From Paenibacillus ihuae (lineage in GTDB: Bacteria; Bacillota; Bacilli; Paenibacillales; Paenibacillaceae), in assembly GCF_001368795.1 (NCBI RefSeq), contig NZ_LN831205.1, positions 23,441-87,440 of the forward strand: 64,000 nt of DNA, read 5' to 3'. Numbering within the stretch: the first letter of the stretch is position 1; every line of letters starts with the position of its first letter. The notes below the pieces were generated by a model. It had not been told where the DNA came from, made no database searches, and saw only the letters and a list, made by a program, of their open reading frames with translations. Positions 1 to 9,432 of the stretch are shown here, one piece after another. Made by a program: the position numbers and the translations under genes.

Positions 1-501
1 GCCATGGTAGCGGAAGGCCGTTCCTTCAGTGGCGTGCTGTTTGCGGGGCTGATGATTTCGCCTGACGGCAAGCCTAAGACGATCGAGTTCAATGCGCGAT
101 TCGGCGATCCGGAGACACAGGTTGTGCTGCCGCGGCTGCGGAGCGATCTGCTGGAGATCTTTTTGGCCGTGGCTGAGGGCAGACTTGCCGATATCGACAT
201 TGAGTGGAGCGATGAGGCGGCTGTCTGCGTGGTTCTGGCCTCCCAGGGTTATCCGGGAACTTATCCGAAGGGTGTACCGATTACCGGTCTTGCGGAAGCC
301 GGAGACGGGCTCGTATTCCATGCAGGGACGGCGCGGGATGAGGAAGGTCGCTGGATCACGAACGGCGGACGTGTACTTGGTATTGTAGGCAGGGGTGCGA
401 ATATTGCCGAAGCCCGCAATGCAGCATACGCAAGCGCGGATAAGATTCACTTCGCTGGAAAGCAGAACCGCAGTGATATTGCCATGAAGGCGCTGATCTG
501 A
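1..501 (+). CDS. purD: Phosphoribosylamine-glycine ligase (GARS), C-terminal part
   Basis: This is the 3' part of purD; the 5' end lies before the window and the frame is open from base 1. GARS joins phosphoribosylamine and glycine using ATP in de novo purine synthesis in the cytoplasm. The visible part has the ATP-grasp metal-binding segment around EFNARFGDPETQ (about residues 30-41 of the fragment) and the C-terminal GARS domain with SQGYPGTYPKG. It ends with TGA at 499-501. purD is normally the last gene of the pur operon, which fits the promoter and terminator just downstream. The identification is secure; only the missing N-terminus limits it. Confidence 0.93.
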   Translation, partial: AMVAEGRSFSGVLFAGLMISPDGKPKTIEFNARFGDPETQVVLPRLRSDLLEIFLAVAEGRLADIDIEWSDEAAVCVVLASQGYPGTYPKGVPITGLAEAGDGLVFHAGTARDEEGRWITNGGRVLGIVGRGANIAEARNAAYASADKIHFAGKQNRSDIAMKALI

Positions 502-554
502 GGATAAAGAACTGCAACCTAGCAAATTTTTACGCTATTAGTCCCAAAAAAGGA

Positions 555-583
555 CTGACAAGTGATAGAAGAAGTGCTATAAT
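555..583 (+). promoter_or_regulatory. SigA-type promoter upstream of the SEC-C gene
   Basis: A CTGACA -35 (555-560) and a perfect TATAAT -10 (578-583) are separated by 17 bases. Transcription would start near 590, read a short leader ORF and a terminator hairpin, and then the SEC-C gene. Confidence 0.7.
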
Positions 584-602
584 ACAACACGTACGGGGGA
601 AA

Positions 603-698
603 ATGTGCGGATATATACAGATAAAGGGTCTTTCCTTTCATGGAAAGGCCTTTTTTAAATCAGTTTTTTACGTACGGCATGCCTGCTGTCTTATATAG
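603..698 (+). CDS. Possible 31-residue leader peptide
   Basis: An ATG at 603 follows a GGGGGA ribosome binding site (595-600) by two to three bases and opens a 31-codon frame ending TAG at 696-698. The frame contains the whole terminator hairpin at 627-656, and the promoter at 555-583 lies just upstream. This layout could be an attenuator leader for the SEC-C gene, or simply a chance frame in a terminator region. The RBS spacing is short. No family is recognised. Confidence 0.25.
   Translation: MCGYIQIKGLSFHGKAFFKSVFYVRHACCLI
627..656 (+). terminator. Rho-independent terminator or attenuator
   Basis: Stem GGTCTTTCC (627-635) pairs with GGAAAGGCC (642-650), with one G-T pair, followed by a T run at 651-656. 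It lies 37 bases or so after the predicted start of the 555-583 promoter, so it may act on that leader as well as on purD transcripts. Confidence 0.75.
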
Positions 699-789
699 AA
701 TGCCTCGTGCCGGGAAAAGATACTTATAGTGCAAAAGTAGCGATGCGCTTATGCGAATGGCTAGCCACAGATTTAAGGGGGAATCACTT

Positions 790-2103
790 TTGAGTAAGGT
801 TGGAAGAAATGACTTGTGCCCCTGCGGAAGCGGGAAAAAATACAAAAGATGCTGCCTGGGTAAAGAAACGTCAGCGGTGGAGTCCATACTGCGGCTCGTA
901 ACAACGGAAGAGGCGGCAGCACGCGAGGCTGTAATGGCTGAACCGGAGGCGATGCCAGCGGCTCCAGAAGCGGTCGTCCGGCCTGAAAGCAAGCTTACGC
1001 TGACCAAGCTGAAAAAAATGGTTGCACGTGAGCTGAAATGGGAGCATCCGGCCCATGAGCAGCTGGGATTGCAGCTGATTGAGAGCATGAGGGAGCAGTA
1101 CGAGGGGGAACTGATTTTTGAAGCACTGGTTCTCTGGAACGGCTTCTCCCGCCAGGCCAAACCTGCGGTGAAGAAAACGGGCTCGTTCTGCGCGGCCATT
1201 GAATATATATTATCCGATGAATACGGCTTCACTCTGACCCAGACTGGGCTGGCCGAAAAGTATGAGGTTACCACGGCAACCATCTCCCGTAAGGTAAAGG
1301 AAATATTCAATTATATAGAGGAATACGGTATGGGCGGAGAATCGGATGAACTGCTCGTCCTTAACGGCTCGGGCACGCCCAGAGAGAAATCGCAGATGCT
1401 GCTCCATAAATCCATGGAAGCCACCTCTGTGAAGCGGCGGATTCAGCTGGCGGAAGCGGCACTGGAGGTCTATCCGGATAATTCCGATGCCTACCTGATC
1501 CTCGCCGAGGAGTCAGAGAATGAGCAGGAGGCACGGGCTTTGCTGAAAGCAGGGATCGCTGCCGGCGGACGTGAGCTGGGCGAGGATTTTTTTGCTAAGA
1601 ATAAGGGCTATTTCTGGGGTCTTCATGAAACCCGTCCTTATATCCGTATATGTAAGAGCTATGCCGAATCCTGCTGGTTTGGCGGAAAAGCGGAAGAAGC
1701 GGCACAGACGCTGGAGCATATTCTGGAGCTTAATCCCGATGACAATACCGGAGCGCGTTATTTGCTGGCTGCGGTGTACCTCTACAGCAATCAGCTGAAA
1801 GAGGCGGAGCAGGTGCTTAAGAAATACGGCAAGGAGGATGCGGCAGCGGCTTTTGCCTATGACCGGATTGTCCTGGAGTATAAAAAGAACGGAATCACCT
1901 CCCAGCTCAAAATGCTCTACCGTGTAGCGCGCGGAGTGAACAAGCATGTGCCTGATTATTTACTGGGTGTGAAACGGCTGCCGCATAATCTTCCGGATTT
2001 TGTCGGCATGGGTGACTCCAATGAAGCGATTGAATACGTCATTATGCATTCCCGTTTATGGGCAAGTGTGCCGGATTTATTAAAATGGATGCTGAAGCAA
2101 TAG
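790..2103 (+). CDS. SEC-C zinc motif protein with HTH and TPR-like region
   Basis: The protein has 437 residues from the TTG at 790, chosen because a strong AAGGGGGAA site lies 7-8 bases upstream and the protein then starts [10 protein letters not shown], as SEC-C proteins do; an ATG at 751 in the same frame has no such site. Residues 4-22 are the SEC-C metal-binding motif with Cys10, Cys12, Cys21 and Cys22. A charged Ala/Glu-rich linker follows, then a helix-turn-helix-like stretch ([16 protein letters not shown]) near residues 145-180, then helical TPR-like repeats to the end. The SEC-C motif is shared with SecA and various orphan proteins and binds zinc; the role of this multidomain form is not known. 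Monocistronic, with its own promoter and terminator. Confidence 0.85.
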   Translation: MSKVGRNDLCPCGSGKKYKRCCLGKETSAVESILRLVTTEEAAAREAVMAEPEAMPAAPEAVVRPESKLTLTKLKKMVARELKWEHPAHEQLGLQLIESMREQYEGELIFEALVLWNGFSRQAKPAVKKTGSFCAAIEYILSDEYGFTLTQTGLAEKYEVTTATISRKVKEIFNYIEEYGMGGESDELLVLNGSGTPREKSQMLLHKSMEATSVKRRIQLAEAALEVYPDNSDAYLILAEESENEQEARALLKAGIAAGGRELGEDFFAKNKGYFWGLHETRPYIRICKSYAESCWFGGKAEEAAQTLEHILELNPDDNTGARYLLAAVYLYSNQLKEAEQVLKKYGKEDAAAAFAYDRIVLEYKKNGITSQLKMLYRVARGVNKHVPDYLLGVKRLPHNLPDFVGMGDSNEAIEYVIMHSRLWASVPDLLKWMLKQ

Positions 2104-2110
2104 AGATGTA

Positions 2111-2143
2111 GAGCTGCCGGGAAATCCCTGCAGCTCTTTTTTT
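2111..2143 (+). terminator. Terminator after the SEC-C gene
   Basis: Stem GAGCTGC (2111-2117) pairs with GCAGCTC (2130-2136), followed by seven T residues. Confidence 0.85.
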
Positions 2144-2203
2144 AAGGATAAGAATGGATATGTCTTTGGAATCCCGTCAAAGTACCTGAGTCATCGGAGC
2201 TAA

Positions 2204-2230
2204 AGCCCCACACTTTGTGGGGCTATTTTA
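2204..2230 (+). terminator. Second hairpin, possible backup terminator
   Basis: AGCCCCAC (2204-2211) pairs perfectly with GTGGGGCT (2217-2224) around a 5-base loop; the following ATTTTA is only a weak T tract. Confidence 0.5.
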
Positions 2231-2332
2231 TGTTGTATTGGTCTAAATACATAGGTTTTATCATCAAAGTAGGACAAAAGTTTTATTATATAATATGCTG
2301 CAAAAAAATGGGGAAAACGAGAAAAAAAACTG

Positions 2333-2361
2333 TTGACGAGCCCGAAGTAATTGGCTATATT
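2333..2361 (+). promoter_or_regulatory. Promoter of the RRNPP-type regulator gene
   Basis: TTGACG (2333-2338) and TATATT (2356-2361) are 17 bases apart, close to the SigA consensus. The TTG start of the regulator is about 85 bases downstream. Confidence 0.7.
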
Positions 2362-2449
2362 TGTAATATATTAGAAAATGTTATCAGTTATCAGCGAAGA
2401 AGCAGAGGATTCTGCAGGTACTGCCGATGTTCCTTTAGGGGGTGGTTAT

Positions 2450-3856
2450 TTGAACTACACAACCACGATTCGCAGCGAGCTGGAAGATTTCATTGAACGG
2501 GAAGGCTTGAATCTCAGCCAACTGGGCAGGAAGGCAGGCCTGAATGCCGGCACCGTCAGCTCCATTCTGAAAGGGAACAGGATTATGGCGGTTGACCAGC
2601 TGGACAGGATGACTAAGGTACTGGACCTGCCTGAAGGTTATTACTATGAGCAGTATATTCAGGAGTGTATTGTAGAGACCGTCCCGAACTGGCGCCGGAT
2701 CAGGCCGTTCCTTTTCCGCTGTGCGGAGCTGGACAGTCCGGACTGCATCCGCAGGTCAGTGCAGCTGCTGCTCGACAACTTGACCTATTCGCCGCTGCTG
2801 TTTGAAGTTGCTGAAGAGTTTTTTACTGCCGGCAAACATAAGGCCGCTGTTATTCTCTACGAGAGCGTTGCCGCAAGTGAACGAAGGCAGCATTCGGAGC
2901 GGCTGGCCTTTTGCCAGTACCGGCTGTTTACGCTTCGCTTAGGTGATAATCAGGAGCGCAATCTTCAAGCAGCTTTACAATTTGAACCTTTTGTGGACAG
3001 GCTGGATGAAACGGATCAACTCGATGCCTTGAGGGAGTTAGCGAATACATACAAGTCATTACAACGTTGGGATAAGGTTGACGAAATCGCAGAAGAACTA
3101 GGAACTAAAGCCAAGATACAGCTCGAGCTGGTGTCCAAGCCCAGACATAAGAGAGATGAGCCTAAAAAGAAATTGAAGCGGCCACTCTTTGTATATTTGA
3201 CGTTTTCGTATCTGCTGCGAGGCAGCGTTTGTGATGCGAGAGGAGCTTATGAAGAGGCACTTCAATATGCATATAAGTATGTTGACTTAAGCTGGGTTAA
3301 GGATAGGGATGACGAAACCCAAAAGTGGGTTGAACTTTACGAGGGGTGGTCAAAGGCGAATATTTTCGTTTGCAGACTTCTGCTCGGAGAGAAAGATATC
3401 ATTGCTGATTATTTAGCATTCATTGACCAGGATGAGGATGAAATATTAATCGGGATTCTGAATATTGTAAAAGCTGCCAATAGATTTGATTTTAAAATTA
3501 ATCATATTCTGGAGAAATATAAGTCTCGGGTTTTGCATTATGGAACGCTACAACCGGAGTCCATAGGGATATACACGCATCAAATCATAGCTGAGGAGTC
3601 TACGCTATGTTTCTATGAATTAGCCTATTATTATTTATGGAATGGGAATTACTCAGAAGGGTTTACATATCTGTTGTACGGCTTAGTGAAAGCTGATTCT
3701 ATTAATAACGAGCCGCGTATTCTTTCATTTGTGAGATTGTTTGAACGATTCCGGGATTACGCATCATTTGATATACAGCTTGAATACCAAAATTTAATGA
3801 AAAAGGAGATTGGTAAAAATGAAAAGAAAAGTAGCGGCGTTGTTAGTGGTAAGTAG
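2450..3856 (+). CDS. AloR-like RRNPP regulator (HTH plus TPR repeats)
   Basis: This is a probable cytoplasmic peptide-sensing transcription regulator of 468 residues. The start chosen is the TTG at 2450, preceded by AGGGGGTGG; an ATG at 2378 in frame has no site. Residues about 1-65 are an XRE-type helix-turn-helix (LSQLGRKAGLNAGTVSSILK). The remaining 400 residues are a helical, TPR-like array rich in Tyr and Leu, as in AimR, PlcR and NprR. Its 3' end overlaps by 38 bases a gene for a 37-residue exported peptide, the standard layout of RRNPP receptor-signal pairs. In Paenibacillus such AimR-like orphan systems have been named Alo. Assignment to that family rests on architecture and genus, without a database search. 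The target genes are not evident. Confidence 0.78.
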   Translation: MNYTTTIRSELEDFIEREGLNLSQLGRKAGLNAGTVSSILKGNRIMAVDQLDRMTKVLDLPEGYYYEQYIQECIVETVPNWRRIRPFLFRCAELDSPDCIRRSVQLLLDNLTYSPLLFEVAEEFFTAGKHKAAVILYESVAASERRQHSERLAFCQYRLFTLRLGDNQERNLQAALQFEPFVDRLDETDQLDALRELANTYKSLQRWDKVDEIAEELGTKAKIQLELVSKPRHKRDEPKKKLKRPLFVYLTFSYLLRGSVCDARGAYEEALQYAYKYVDLSWVKDRDDETQKWVELYEGWSKANIFVCRLLLGEKDIIADYLAFIDQDEDEILIGILNIVKAANRFDFKINHILEKYKSRVLHYGTLQPESIGIYTHQIIAEESTLCFYELAYYYLWNGNYSEGFTYLLYGLVKADSINNEPRILSFVRLFERFRDYASFDIQLEYQNLMKKEIGKNEKKSSGVVSGK

Positions 3857-3932
3857 TTTGTTATTAGGAGCTGTAATTCCAGGCATATCCCAAGCGATTT
3901 TTGTCCCTTTAAATACACATGGTGGTGCGTAA
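3819..3932 (+). CDS. AloP-like exported signal peptide precursor (37 residues)
   Basis: ATG at 3819 follows AAAGGAG (3802-3808) and opens 37 codons ending TAA at 3930-3932. The precursor begins MKRK, has a hydrophobic core of about 18 residues and a likely signal peptidase site after ISQA (residue 26). The remaining 11 residues, IFVPLNTHGGA, would be released, and the active peptide may be the C-terminal part. It overlaps the regulator gene in another frame, implying co-transcription and possibly translational coupling. A strong terminator follows 32 bases later. By analogy with RRNPP systems, the processed peptide would be re-imported by an oligopeptide permease and bind the regulator. Confidence 0.75.
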   Translation: MKRKVAALLVVSSLLLGAVIPGISQAIFVPLNTHGGA

Positions 3933-3964
3933 TCTGTATGTATTTTGTAGTTTTCGATTTCCCA

Positions 3965-3992
3965 AGACCAGCCCCCCGGCTGGTCTTTTTCT
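3965..3992 (+). terminator. Terminator of the regulator-peptide operon
   Basis: AGACCAGCC (3965-3973) pairs with GGCTGGTCT (3978-3986) around a CCCC loop, followed by a T-rich tract. Confidence 0.9.
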
Positions 3993-4080
3993 TTTCATAA
4001 TTCTTAATATTTATCTGAAAAAAATTTCACGTGGAGAAAGGCATAGTCTTTTACAATACTATAAAAAGGAGGGATAAAAG

Positions 4081-4320
4081 GTGAAAGAATCAGAGATTCT
4101 AAAGCAAGGTATCGAACAAGCCCGGCACAAACTAAATAAACTCGAAGACCAATTTTATCTGGGCCATCCCGCTGTGCTCCATCAGTCGATGGTACTCGAC
4201 GAACTTATAAATGAATACAACCGTCATTACTTCAAGGATTTAATGAGATCCTTGCACAGCAATGAACCTGCGGGCGAGGAGCTATGGCCGGCTCAATCGC
4301 TGCGGCTGCGATATATCTGA
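4081..4320 (+). CDS. Spo0E-like aspartyl-phosphate phosphatase
   Basis: This small protein of 79 residues starts at a GTG, 6-7 bases after AAGGAGGG. Residues about 28-50 match the Spo0E family signature: a HPAVLHQSMVLDELINEY segment with the Ser-x-x-x-Leu-Asp core, predicted to form two helices. Spo0E proteins remove phosphate from Spo0A-P and so delay sporulation. Length and helix layout fit the family, and the short tail after residue 65 is not conserved. Monocistronic as far as can be seen. Which response regulator it acts on cannot be told from sequence. Confidence 0.8.
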   Translation: MKESEILKQGIEQARHKLNKLEDQFYLGHPAVLHQSMVLDELINEYNRHYFKDLMRSLHSNEPAGEELWPAQSLRLRYI

Positions 4321-4755
4321 ATACCTCCCACGCCAGATGTTTGATAGGTCAGTACCTGTACGTGGTTGCGGCAAAACGTTTGCACAACATTTGAATTAAT
4401 CTCTGCCGCATCCGCATCCTCTTTTTGCAATCCCCTTGCTTATATTCTGCCAGTTACTCCAACTTTCTTGAATGCTATACTCCCTCCAATGAAAATAAAC
4501 CTAACATGGAACTCAACATTAACCCCGATTGTACCGATAATTCAGGTAATAAATAAAGTTTACCGATGAAAATGTTTGTTTAATCCGCTTTTTTCTGAAA
4601 AAACCTGACATGGACATAGTTTTTTCACAGCTCGATGCAAAACGTTAAAGGGATAAAGAGTTTTTTTTGCAGAAATAAGCAGAAATAAGTCGAAAGATAG
4701 GCAGCATACAGAAAAGAGTACTATCGGCTCATATTTATAGAAGGTGGGGAGCCCT
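4321..4755. other. Non-coding stretch before the chemoreceptor gene
   Basis: No convincing gene is seen. A 67-codon frame at 4366-4569 lacks a ribosome binding site and family features. The stretch is presumably the regulatory region of the chemoreceptor; I could not settle on a SigD or SigA promoter. Confidence 0.5.
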
Positions 4756-6936
4756 ATGGCACTAAGAAAAATCAAGGAAGAGATAAGCAAGAAGGGGCAG
4801 AAGCCTGAACTGAAGGCAGTGGACGGGGCAGCCATGCTTCCATCTGCGGACCGGTCCAAGGAGAACGCGAAGCCGCTCGTATGGAAGTCGCCGATTGGGG
4901 CAGTCCGTAATATGGGGATTCGCGGCAAGCTGTTTTTGTCTGTAATTTTGTCTGTTGTGGCTATTTTCGTTATTGTAGCGGTAGTAATTTATAGCAATGC
5001 CAAACAGATTATCGTGGACGATCTGCACAGTTCCCTTTCTTACGAGAAGGAGAAAATCAGTGTGAAGGTGGGTGATCTGCTTCAGCCTGCTTCAGACAGC
5101 GTGGAATTGCTGAATGCGAACGCCTATGTCCGCAACTTCATCGCACAGGTGGATTCAGCGGATACGGTCAAGACCACTGAGGGGTACAGTGAATTAATTC
5201 AGACGCTTAACCTGATTAAGGACAGCAACAAGAACCTGCTCAATGTGTATATCGGCCTGGATGCGGTGAATAAGGTCATTACCCAGGATGAGTTCGAGCC
5301 TCCGGCGGACTTCAATATGAAGGAACGCGGCTGGTATGCTACCACGGCCAAGAATAACCGGCTGACGGTGACGGATCCCTACATTGATGCCGGTTCAGGC
5401 AAAATGGTCGTCAGTGTTACAGCGCCGATCCTGAATGACGCCGGCAAGCTGATCGGGGTGGCCGGGGCGGATATCTCAACGGAGCAGATTATACAGGCGC
5501 TGAGCGCTTTTAACTACAAGGGCAGCGGATTTGCCATATTGATCGATAAGACGGGGACGTTTATCTATCATCCCGACACAGATAATATTCTGTTGCAGAA
5601 GATAAGTGATCTTGGAGCTGACTGGAAGGCTGTCGGCGAAAAGATGGTTCAGTGGGGCGCTAATGTGATCCTGACGGATATCGACGGCAAAGCCAGCTAT
5701 GTCTCCTATGCGCCAGCGGTGGACAAACAGTGGTCCGTTGCACTAATGGTTCCCCAGAAGAATGCTGAGAAGGAACTTCAGACGTTTAAGCTGATCTTCT
5801 TCCTGTCCATTATTATTTCTATTGTAGTGATGTTTGTACTGCTCTATTTGGTCTCGGGCAGTATTCTGAAGCAGATTCCCATCCTGACAGCAGCGTTCCA
5901 GAAAGCCATGACGGGGGATCTGTCAGCACGGGCCAGTGTCACGGCCAAAGATGAAATCGGTGTGCTGGCGAAGGGGTTTAACGATATGGTTTCTTCCCAG
6001 CAGAGATTGATTCAGGAAATTAAGCAGAGCTCACACAGTATCTCAGAGGCACTGGACAACACCGAGAAGAATGTATTTGTACTCGACGGGAGTATTTCGG
6101 AAATCTCGGCGATTACCGAGGAGTTGTCGGCCGGGATGCAGCAGACGGCAGCTTCTATGCAGGAAATGAACGCCAGCACGAATGAAATCGAGTCTGCCAT
6201 CAGCGGCATTGCCCGCAAAGCCCAGGAAGGCGCCGAGACGGCCGGACAGATCAATGAACGTGCTGACAAGCTAAAGGAAGCCGCTATCCGGTCCAGGCAG
6301 CAAGCGGATGTGATATACGGGCAGAGCGAGGAGAAGCTGCGCAGTGCGATAGCGCAGGCGGGGTCCATCTCACAGATCACGGCCCTGTCAGGCGCGATTC
6401 TTGAAATTGCCGCGCAGACCAATCTGCTGTCGCTTAATGCCTCCATTGAAGCGGCGAGAGCGGGTGATGCAGGCCGGGGGTTTGCCGTTGTAGCTGAGGA
6501 GATCCGTAAGCTGGCTGAAACTTCACGCACGACTGTTACTGAGATCCAGGACGTAACCGAATCCGTTGTAAGGGCGGTATCCAAGCTCGTGGAGGGTGCG
6601 GAGAGTATGCTGCACTTTATGGACAGCCAGGTACTGAAAGATTACGATTCCATGCAGGAGACAGGACAGCGCTACAGCGAGGATGCCCGGTACATCGATG
6701 AGCTGGTGACGGATTTCAGTGCCACTTCCGAACAGCTTCTCGCCTCTATTCAGAGCATGCTGACAGCGATTGGAGAGACCAGCAGCGCTGCGAACGAAGG
6801 GGCAGAAGGGGCCAGCAGCATTGCTGTCCAAGCGGAGCAGATTATCAGTAAATCGGGTGAGATCGTAACGGAGATGGACGAGATTAAGAATAGCTCGGCA
6901 CTGCTGCAGCAGGCCGTATCCAGATTTAAGGCATAA
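4756..6936 (+). CDS. Methyl-accepting chemotaxis protein (dCache type)
   Basis: This membrane chemoreceptor of 726 residues starts at the ATG at 4756, after AAGGTGGGGA; a GTG at 4744 overlaps that site and is less likely. It has a cytoplasmic lead of about 55 residues, a first membrane helix near 58-82, a periplasm-facing Cache-type sensor domain to about 340, a second helix near 343-366, a HAMP domain, and a long helical signalling domain with the conserved hairpin tip near residue 550 ([19 protein letters not shown]). The tip binds CheA and CheW. The N-terminal extension before the first helix is longer than usual. The ligand is unknown; dCache domains often bind amino acids or organic acids. 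Monocistronic, with a terminator right after. Confidence 0.93.
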   Translation: MALRKIKEEISKKGQKPELKAVDGAAMLPSADRSKENAKPLVWKSPIGAVRNMGIRGKLFLSVILSVVAIFVIVAVVIYSNAKQIIVDDLHSSLSYEKEKISVKVGDLLQPASDSVELLNANAYVRNFIAQVDSADTVKTTEGYSELIQTLNLIKDSNKNLLNVYIGLDAVNKVITQDEFEPPADFNMKERGWYATTAKNNRLTVTDPYIDAGSGKMVVSVTAPILNDAGKLIGVAGADISTEQIIQALSAFNYKGSGFAILIDKTGTFIYHPDTDNILLQKISDLGADWKAVGEKMVQWGANVILTDIDGKASYVSYAPAVDKQWSVALMVPQKNAEKELQTFKLIFFLSIIISIVVMFVLLYLVSGSILKQIPILTAAFQKAMTGDLSARASVTAKDEIGVLAKGFNDMVSSQQRLIQEIKQSSHSISEALDNTEKNVFVLDGSISEISAITEELSAGMQQTAASMQEMNASTNEIESAISGIARKAQEGAETAGQINERADKLKEAAIRSRQQADVIYGQSEEKLRSAIAQAGSISQITALSGAILEIAAQTNLLSLNASIEAARAGDAGRGFAVVAEEIRKLAETSRTTVTEIQDVTESVVRAVSKLVEGAESMLHFMDSQVLKDYDSMQETGQRYSEDARYIDELVTDFSATSEQLLASIQSMLTAIGETSSAANEGAEGASSIAVQAEQIISKSGEIVTEMDEIKNSSALLQQAVSRFKA

Positions 6937-6956
6937 AGGATTAACGTATTTCGTAT

Positions 6957-6993
6957 ACCAGCTTTGCGCCGGTGGCACAAAGCTGGTTTTTTA
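6957..6993 (+). terminator. Terminator after the chemoreceptor gene
   Basis: ACCAGCTTTG (6957-6966) pairs with CAAAGCTGGT (6978-6987), followed by a T run. Confidence 0.9.
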
Positions 6994-7131
6994 TGGGGTT
7001 ATGTGAATACTTATGTTGTATGTTTGCCTGTTGAGTATTGCCTGGAGAGGACAGTTCTTGATAAAATGTCCTTGGAAGAGTATGTTACAAGAAGCGGAAA
7101 TTATAGATAGAGACAGTGAGGCGAGGAATTG

Positions 7132-8394
7132 ATGAGAGACGGCGAAGACCGGATCGTAGGAATGGAAGATATTGTGCGGGCACACCATGTGCTGCGGGAG
7201 GTAATCGTCCGTACGCCGCTTCAGCTGGATGCGGTGCTGTCAGCCAAGTATGACTGCAATGTATACTTGAAGCGTGAAGATTTGCAGATTGTCCGTTCCT
7301 TCAAGATTCGGGGCGCATACAATATGATTCGCAGCCTGCCTGCTGAAGATAGAGCCAAGGGTATTGTCTGCGCAAGTGCCGGCAACCATGCACAAGGGGT
7401 AGCTTACTCCTGCAAAGCGCTGGGGATTAAAGGGAAAGTCTATATGCCAAGCACGACACCGAACCAGAAGATCAAGCAGGTCCGGCGCTTTGGCGGTGAA
7501 TTTGTGGAGGTTATTCTCAAGGGGGATACCTTTGATGATGCCTATGAAGAGGCCCTTCAGGCATGCGTGGATCATAGCATGACCCTGATTCACCCGTTTG
7601 ATGAACCGCGGATTATCGCCGGTAACGGAACGATTGCTATGGAGGTTATGGAGAGCCTGGACAAGCCGGCGGATTATGTGTTTGTCACCATCGGCGGTGG
7701 CGGTCTGGCAGCAGGCGTAGCCACCTATGTGAAGACCGTAAGTCCTGCGACGAAGGTCATCGGTGTGGAGCCGACAGGGGCAGCTTCCATGAGTGAAGCC
7801 CTGCAATGCGGAGAAGTTGTAACCCTGGCGGAGATTAATAAATTTGTAGATGGGGCTGCCGTGAAGCGTGTCGGCGGATTAACCTATGATATTTGCGCGC
7901 GTCTTTTGGATGATGTGGTCAAAGTGCCTGAGGGCAAGGCGTGCACGACGATTCTGGAGCTGTACAATGAGAATGCAATTGTTGTTGAACCGGCAGGCTC
8001 GCTGCCCATTGCGGCACTCGACATGTACCGGGATCAAATCCGCGGCAAAACAGTGGTCTGCATCGTCAGCGGCGGCAACAATGATATTGACCGGATGCAG
8101 GAAATTAAGGAGCGTTCGCTCATTTATGAAGGACTCAAGCATTACTTCATGATCAACTTCCCGCAGCGTGCCGGTGCGCTGAAGGAGTTCCTGGCCGAAG
8201 TGCTCGGACCTGATGATGACATTACCCGTTTTGAATATACCAAGAAGAATGATAAAGAGAACGGACCGGCGCTTGTCGGGATTGAGCTGTTCCAGCGGGA
8301 AGATTATGAACCGCTCATCGAGCGGATGAAGCAGAAGGGCGTCGATTATACGGAGATTAACAAGGAACCTAATTTATTCAATATGCTGATTTAA
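7132..8394 (+). CDS. ilvA: Threonine ammonia-lyase (threonine dehydratase)
   Basis: This cytoplasmic PLP enzyme of 420 residues deaminates threonine to 2-oxobutanoate, the first step of isoleucine synthesis. The start is the ATG at 7132, five bases after GAGG; the TTG three bases earlier is too close. The PLP lysine is Lys58 in SFKIRG. The phosphate-binding glycine loop (TIGGGGLAAG) and the SGGNND motif are in place. Residues from about 330 form the single ACT-like regulatory domain (HYFMINFPQRAGALKEFL) typical of the shorter Bacillus-type enzymes, which suggests feedback control by isoleucine. Monocistronic, ending at a shared bidirectional terminator. Confidence 0.95.
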   Translation: MRDGEDRIVGMEDIVRAHHVLREVIVRTPLQLDAVLSAKYDCNVYLKREDLQIVRSFKIRGAYNMIRSLPAEDRAKGIVCASAGNHAQGVAYSCKALGIKGKVYMPSTTPNQKIKQVRRFGGEFVEVILKGDTFDDAYEEALQACVDHSMTLIHPFDEPRIIAGNGTIAMEVMESLDKPADYVFVTIGGGGLAAGVATYVKTVSPATKVIGVEPTGAASMSEALQCGEVVTLAEINKFVDGAAVKRVGGLTYDICARLLDDVVKVPEGKACTTILELYNENAIVVEPAGSLPIAALDMYRDQIRGKTVVCIVSGGNNDIDRMQEIKERSLIYEGLKHYFMINFPQRAGALKEFLAEVLGPDDDITRFEYTKKNDKENGPALVGIELFQREDYEPLIERMKQKGVDYTEINKEPNLFNMLI

Positions 8395-8401
8395 AATATT
8401 A

Positions 8402-8440
8402 AAAGGCCCGTCTCGGAGCAATTCCGGGGCGGGCCTTTCT
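8402..8440. terminator. Bidirectional terminator between ilvA and the secreted protein gene
   Basis: AAAGGCCCG (8402-8410) pairs with CGGGCCTTT (8430-8438). T-rich tracts on both strands suit the two convergent genes. Confidence 0.85.
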
Positions 8441-8447
8441 GCGTAAT

Positions 8448-9392
8448 CTAATTCAGGGGGACTTCTTCCTTCAAATACTTCTCTACGCTGGCATCCTGCT
8501 TATAGCCGTTCTCTTTCAGCAGCTTCATCAGGCCATCAAGCTTCTGGAGGTACGGGCTGCTGCCGTTATTTTTAGCCAGAATACTGGTGTAGGCCTTCTG
8601 TGCCTCCAAATCCATTTCCAGATTGTCATAGTGGAAGAGCGGTGTATTGTTCTGTCCGTAAAAGGTATTGGTGACATACACCCGATACAGTGTCTTGACC
8701 GCTGTGATCCTGTTCGACTTGGGATAGTGCTGGATGAACTGCTCCTGGTTCAATGCTCTGGCGGCAACCTCGGACCAGCCGATGACCAGTCCGTTATCCT
8801 TGGAAGAAGGCAGATCCGACTCCGTAGCCATAATCGTTATATAATCGCGGATGTCACTCATCACGTACGCTTTATATTTGCGGTAGGCGGCGTAATCAAT
8901 GACGGGGAAAAAGGAGCCCTCGGCCGTCTCCAGCTTATACCCGCTCTCCCCGGCACTTTTCAGTAAGGTGCGCAGGGCAGCATCCTCTGTACTCTCGGCC
9001 AGCTTAGCCATGCTGATCCCTGCTTTGTAAACGGAGGTAAGCTTCCGCTGTACAGAGCTGCCGCTGAATCTGCTCTCCCAGACAGGAAGTGCCGCCTTGT
9101 GCAGGTTCTCGAGCTTCAGAATCAGAACAGTAGCCTGGTAAGGGCTGACTGCATAGATATTGCTGTTCAAATATTGGATCGCCTGCGGAAGCCTGGCGGA
9201 GTCTGCCAGAAGCGGCAAAGCAGCTTGGTAAACCGCCTGGGCATGGCTGCTGGTACCGGTCGCAGTAGTAAGAATCTTCCCGGCTCCGGCAGAGGTGTCG
9301 GCAGCCGTCCCTTCAGCATGAACGGTTACGCCGGCTCCTTGCAGTCCAAGTGTGAGGGCCAGTGCAGTGATTAGAATACTGTGCTTCTTCAT
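8448..9392 (-). CDS. Secreted protein of unknown function
   Basis: The product has 314 residues and starts MKKHS with a Sec signal peptide of about 26 residues ending in VHA. The start follows a good AGGGGGAAAC site. The mature part is helix-rich, with many Ala, Leu, Lys and Tyr residues and no cysteine, membrane segment or catalytic motif that I can recognise. It lies 40 bases downstream of the DUF1129-like membrane protein gene on the same strand and may be co-transcribed with it. It ends at the bidirectional terminator shared with ilvA. I cannot name a family. Confidence 0.75.
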   Translation of the reverse strand: MKKHSILITALALTLGLQGAGVTVHAEGTAADTSAGAGKILTTATGTSSHAQAVYQAALPLLADSARLPQAIQYLNSNIYAVSPYQATVLILKLENLHKAALPVWESRFSGSSVQRKLTSVYKAGISMAKLAESTEDAALRTLLKSAGESGYKLETAEGSFFPVIDYAAYRKYKAYVMSDIRDYITIMATESDLPSSKDNGLVIGWSEVAARALNQEQFIQHYPKSNRITAVKTLYRVYVTNTFYGQNNTPLFHYDNLEMDLEAQKAYTSILAKNNGSSPYLQKLDGLMKLLKENGYKQDASVEKYLKEEVPLN

Positions 9393-9432
9393 GGAAGTTT
9401 CCCCCTGTGTTGTCGGAAATAGAATAAGAAAT

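Noticed and set aside
660-1310. 216-codon minus-strand frame opposite the SEC-C gene
   Set aside because: It is the antisense shadow of a well-supported gene, has no ribosome site and a composition unlike a real protein.
4366-4569. 67-codon plus-strand frame upstream of the chemoreceptor
   Set aside because: No ribosome binding site, no family features and compositional bias typical of a random frame.
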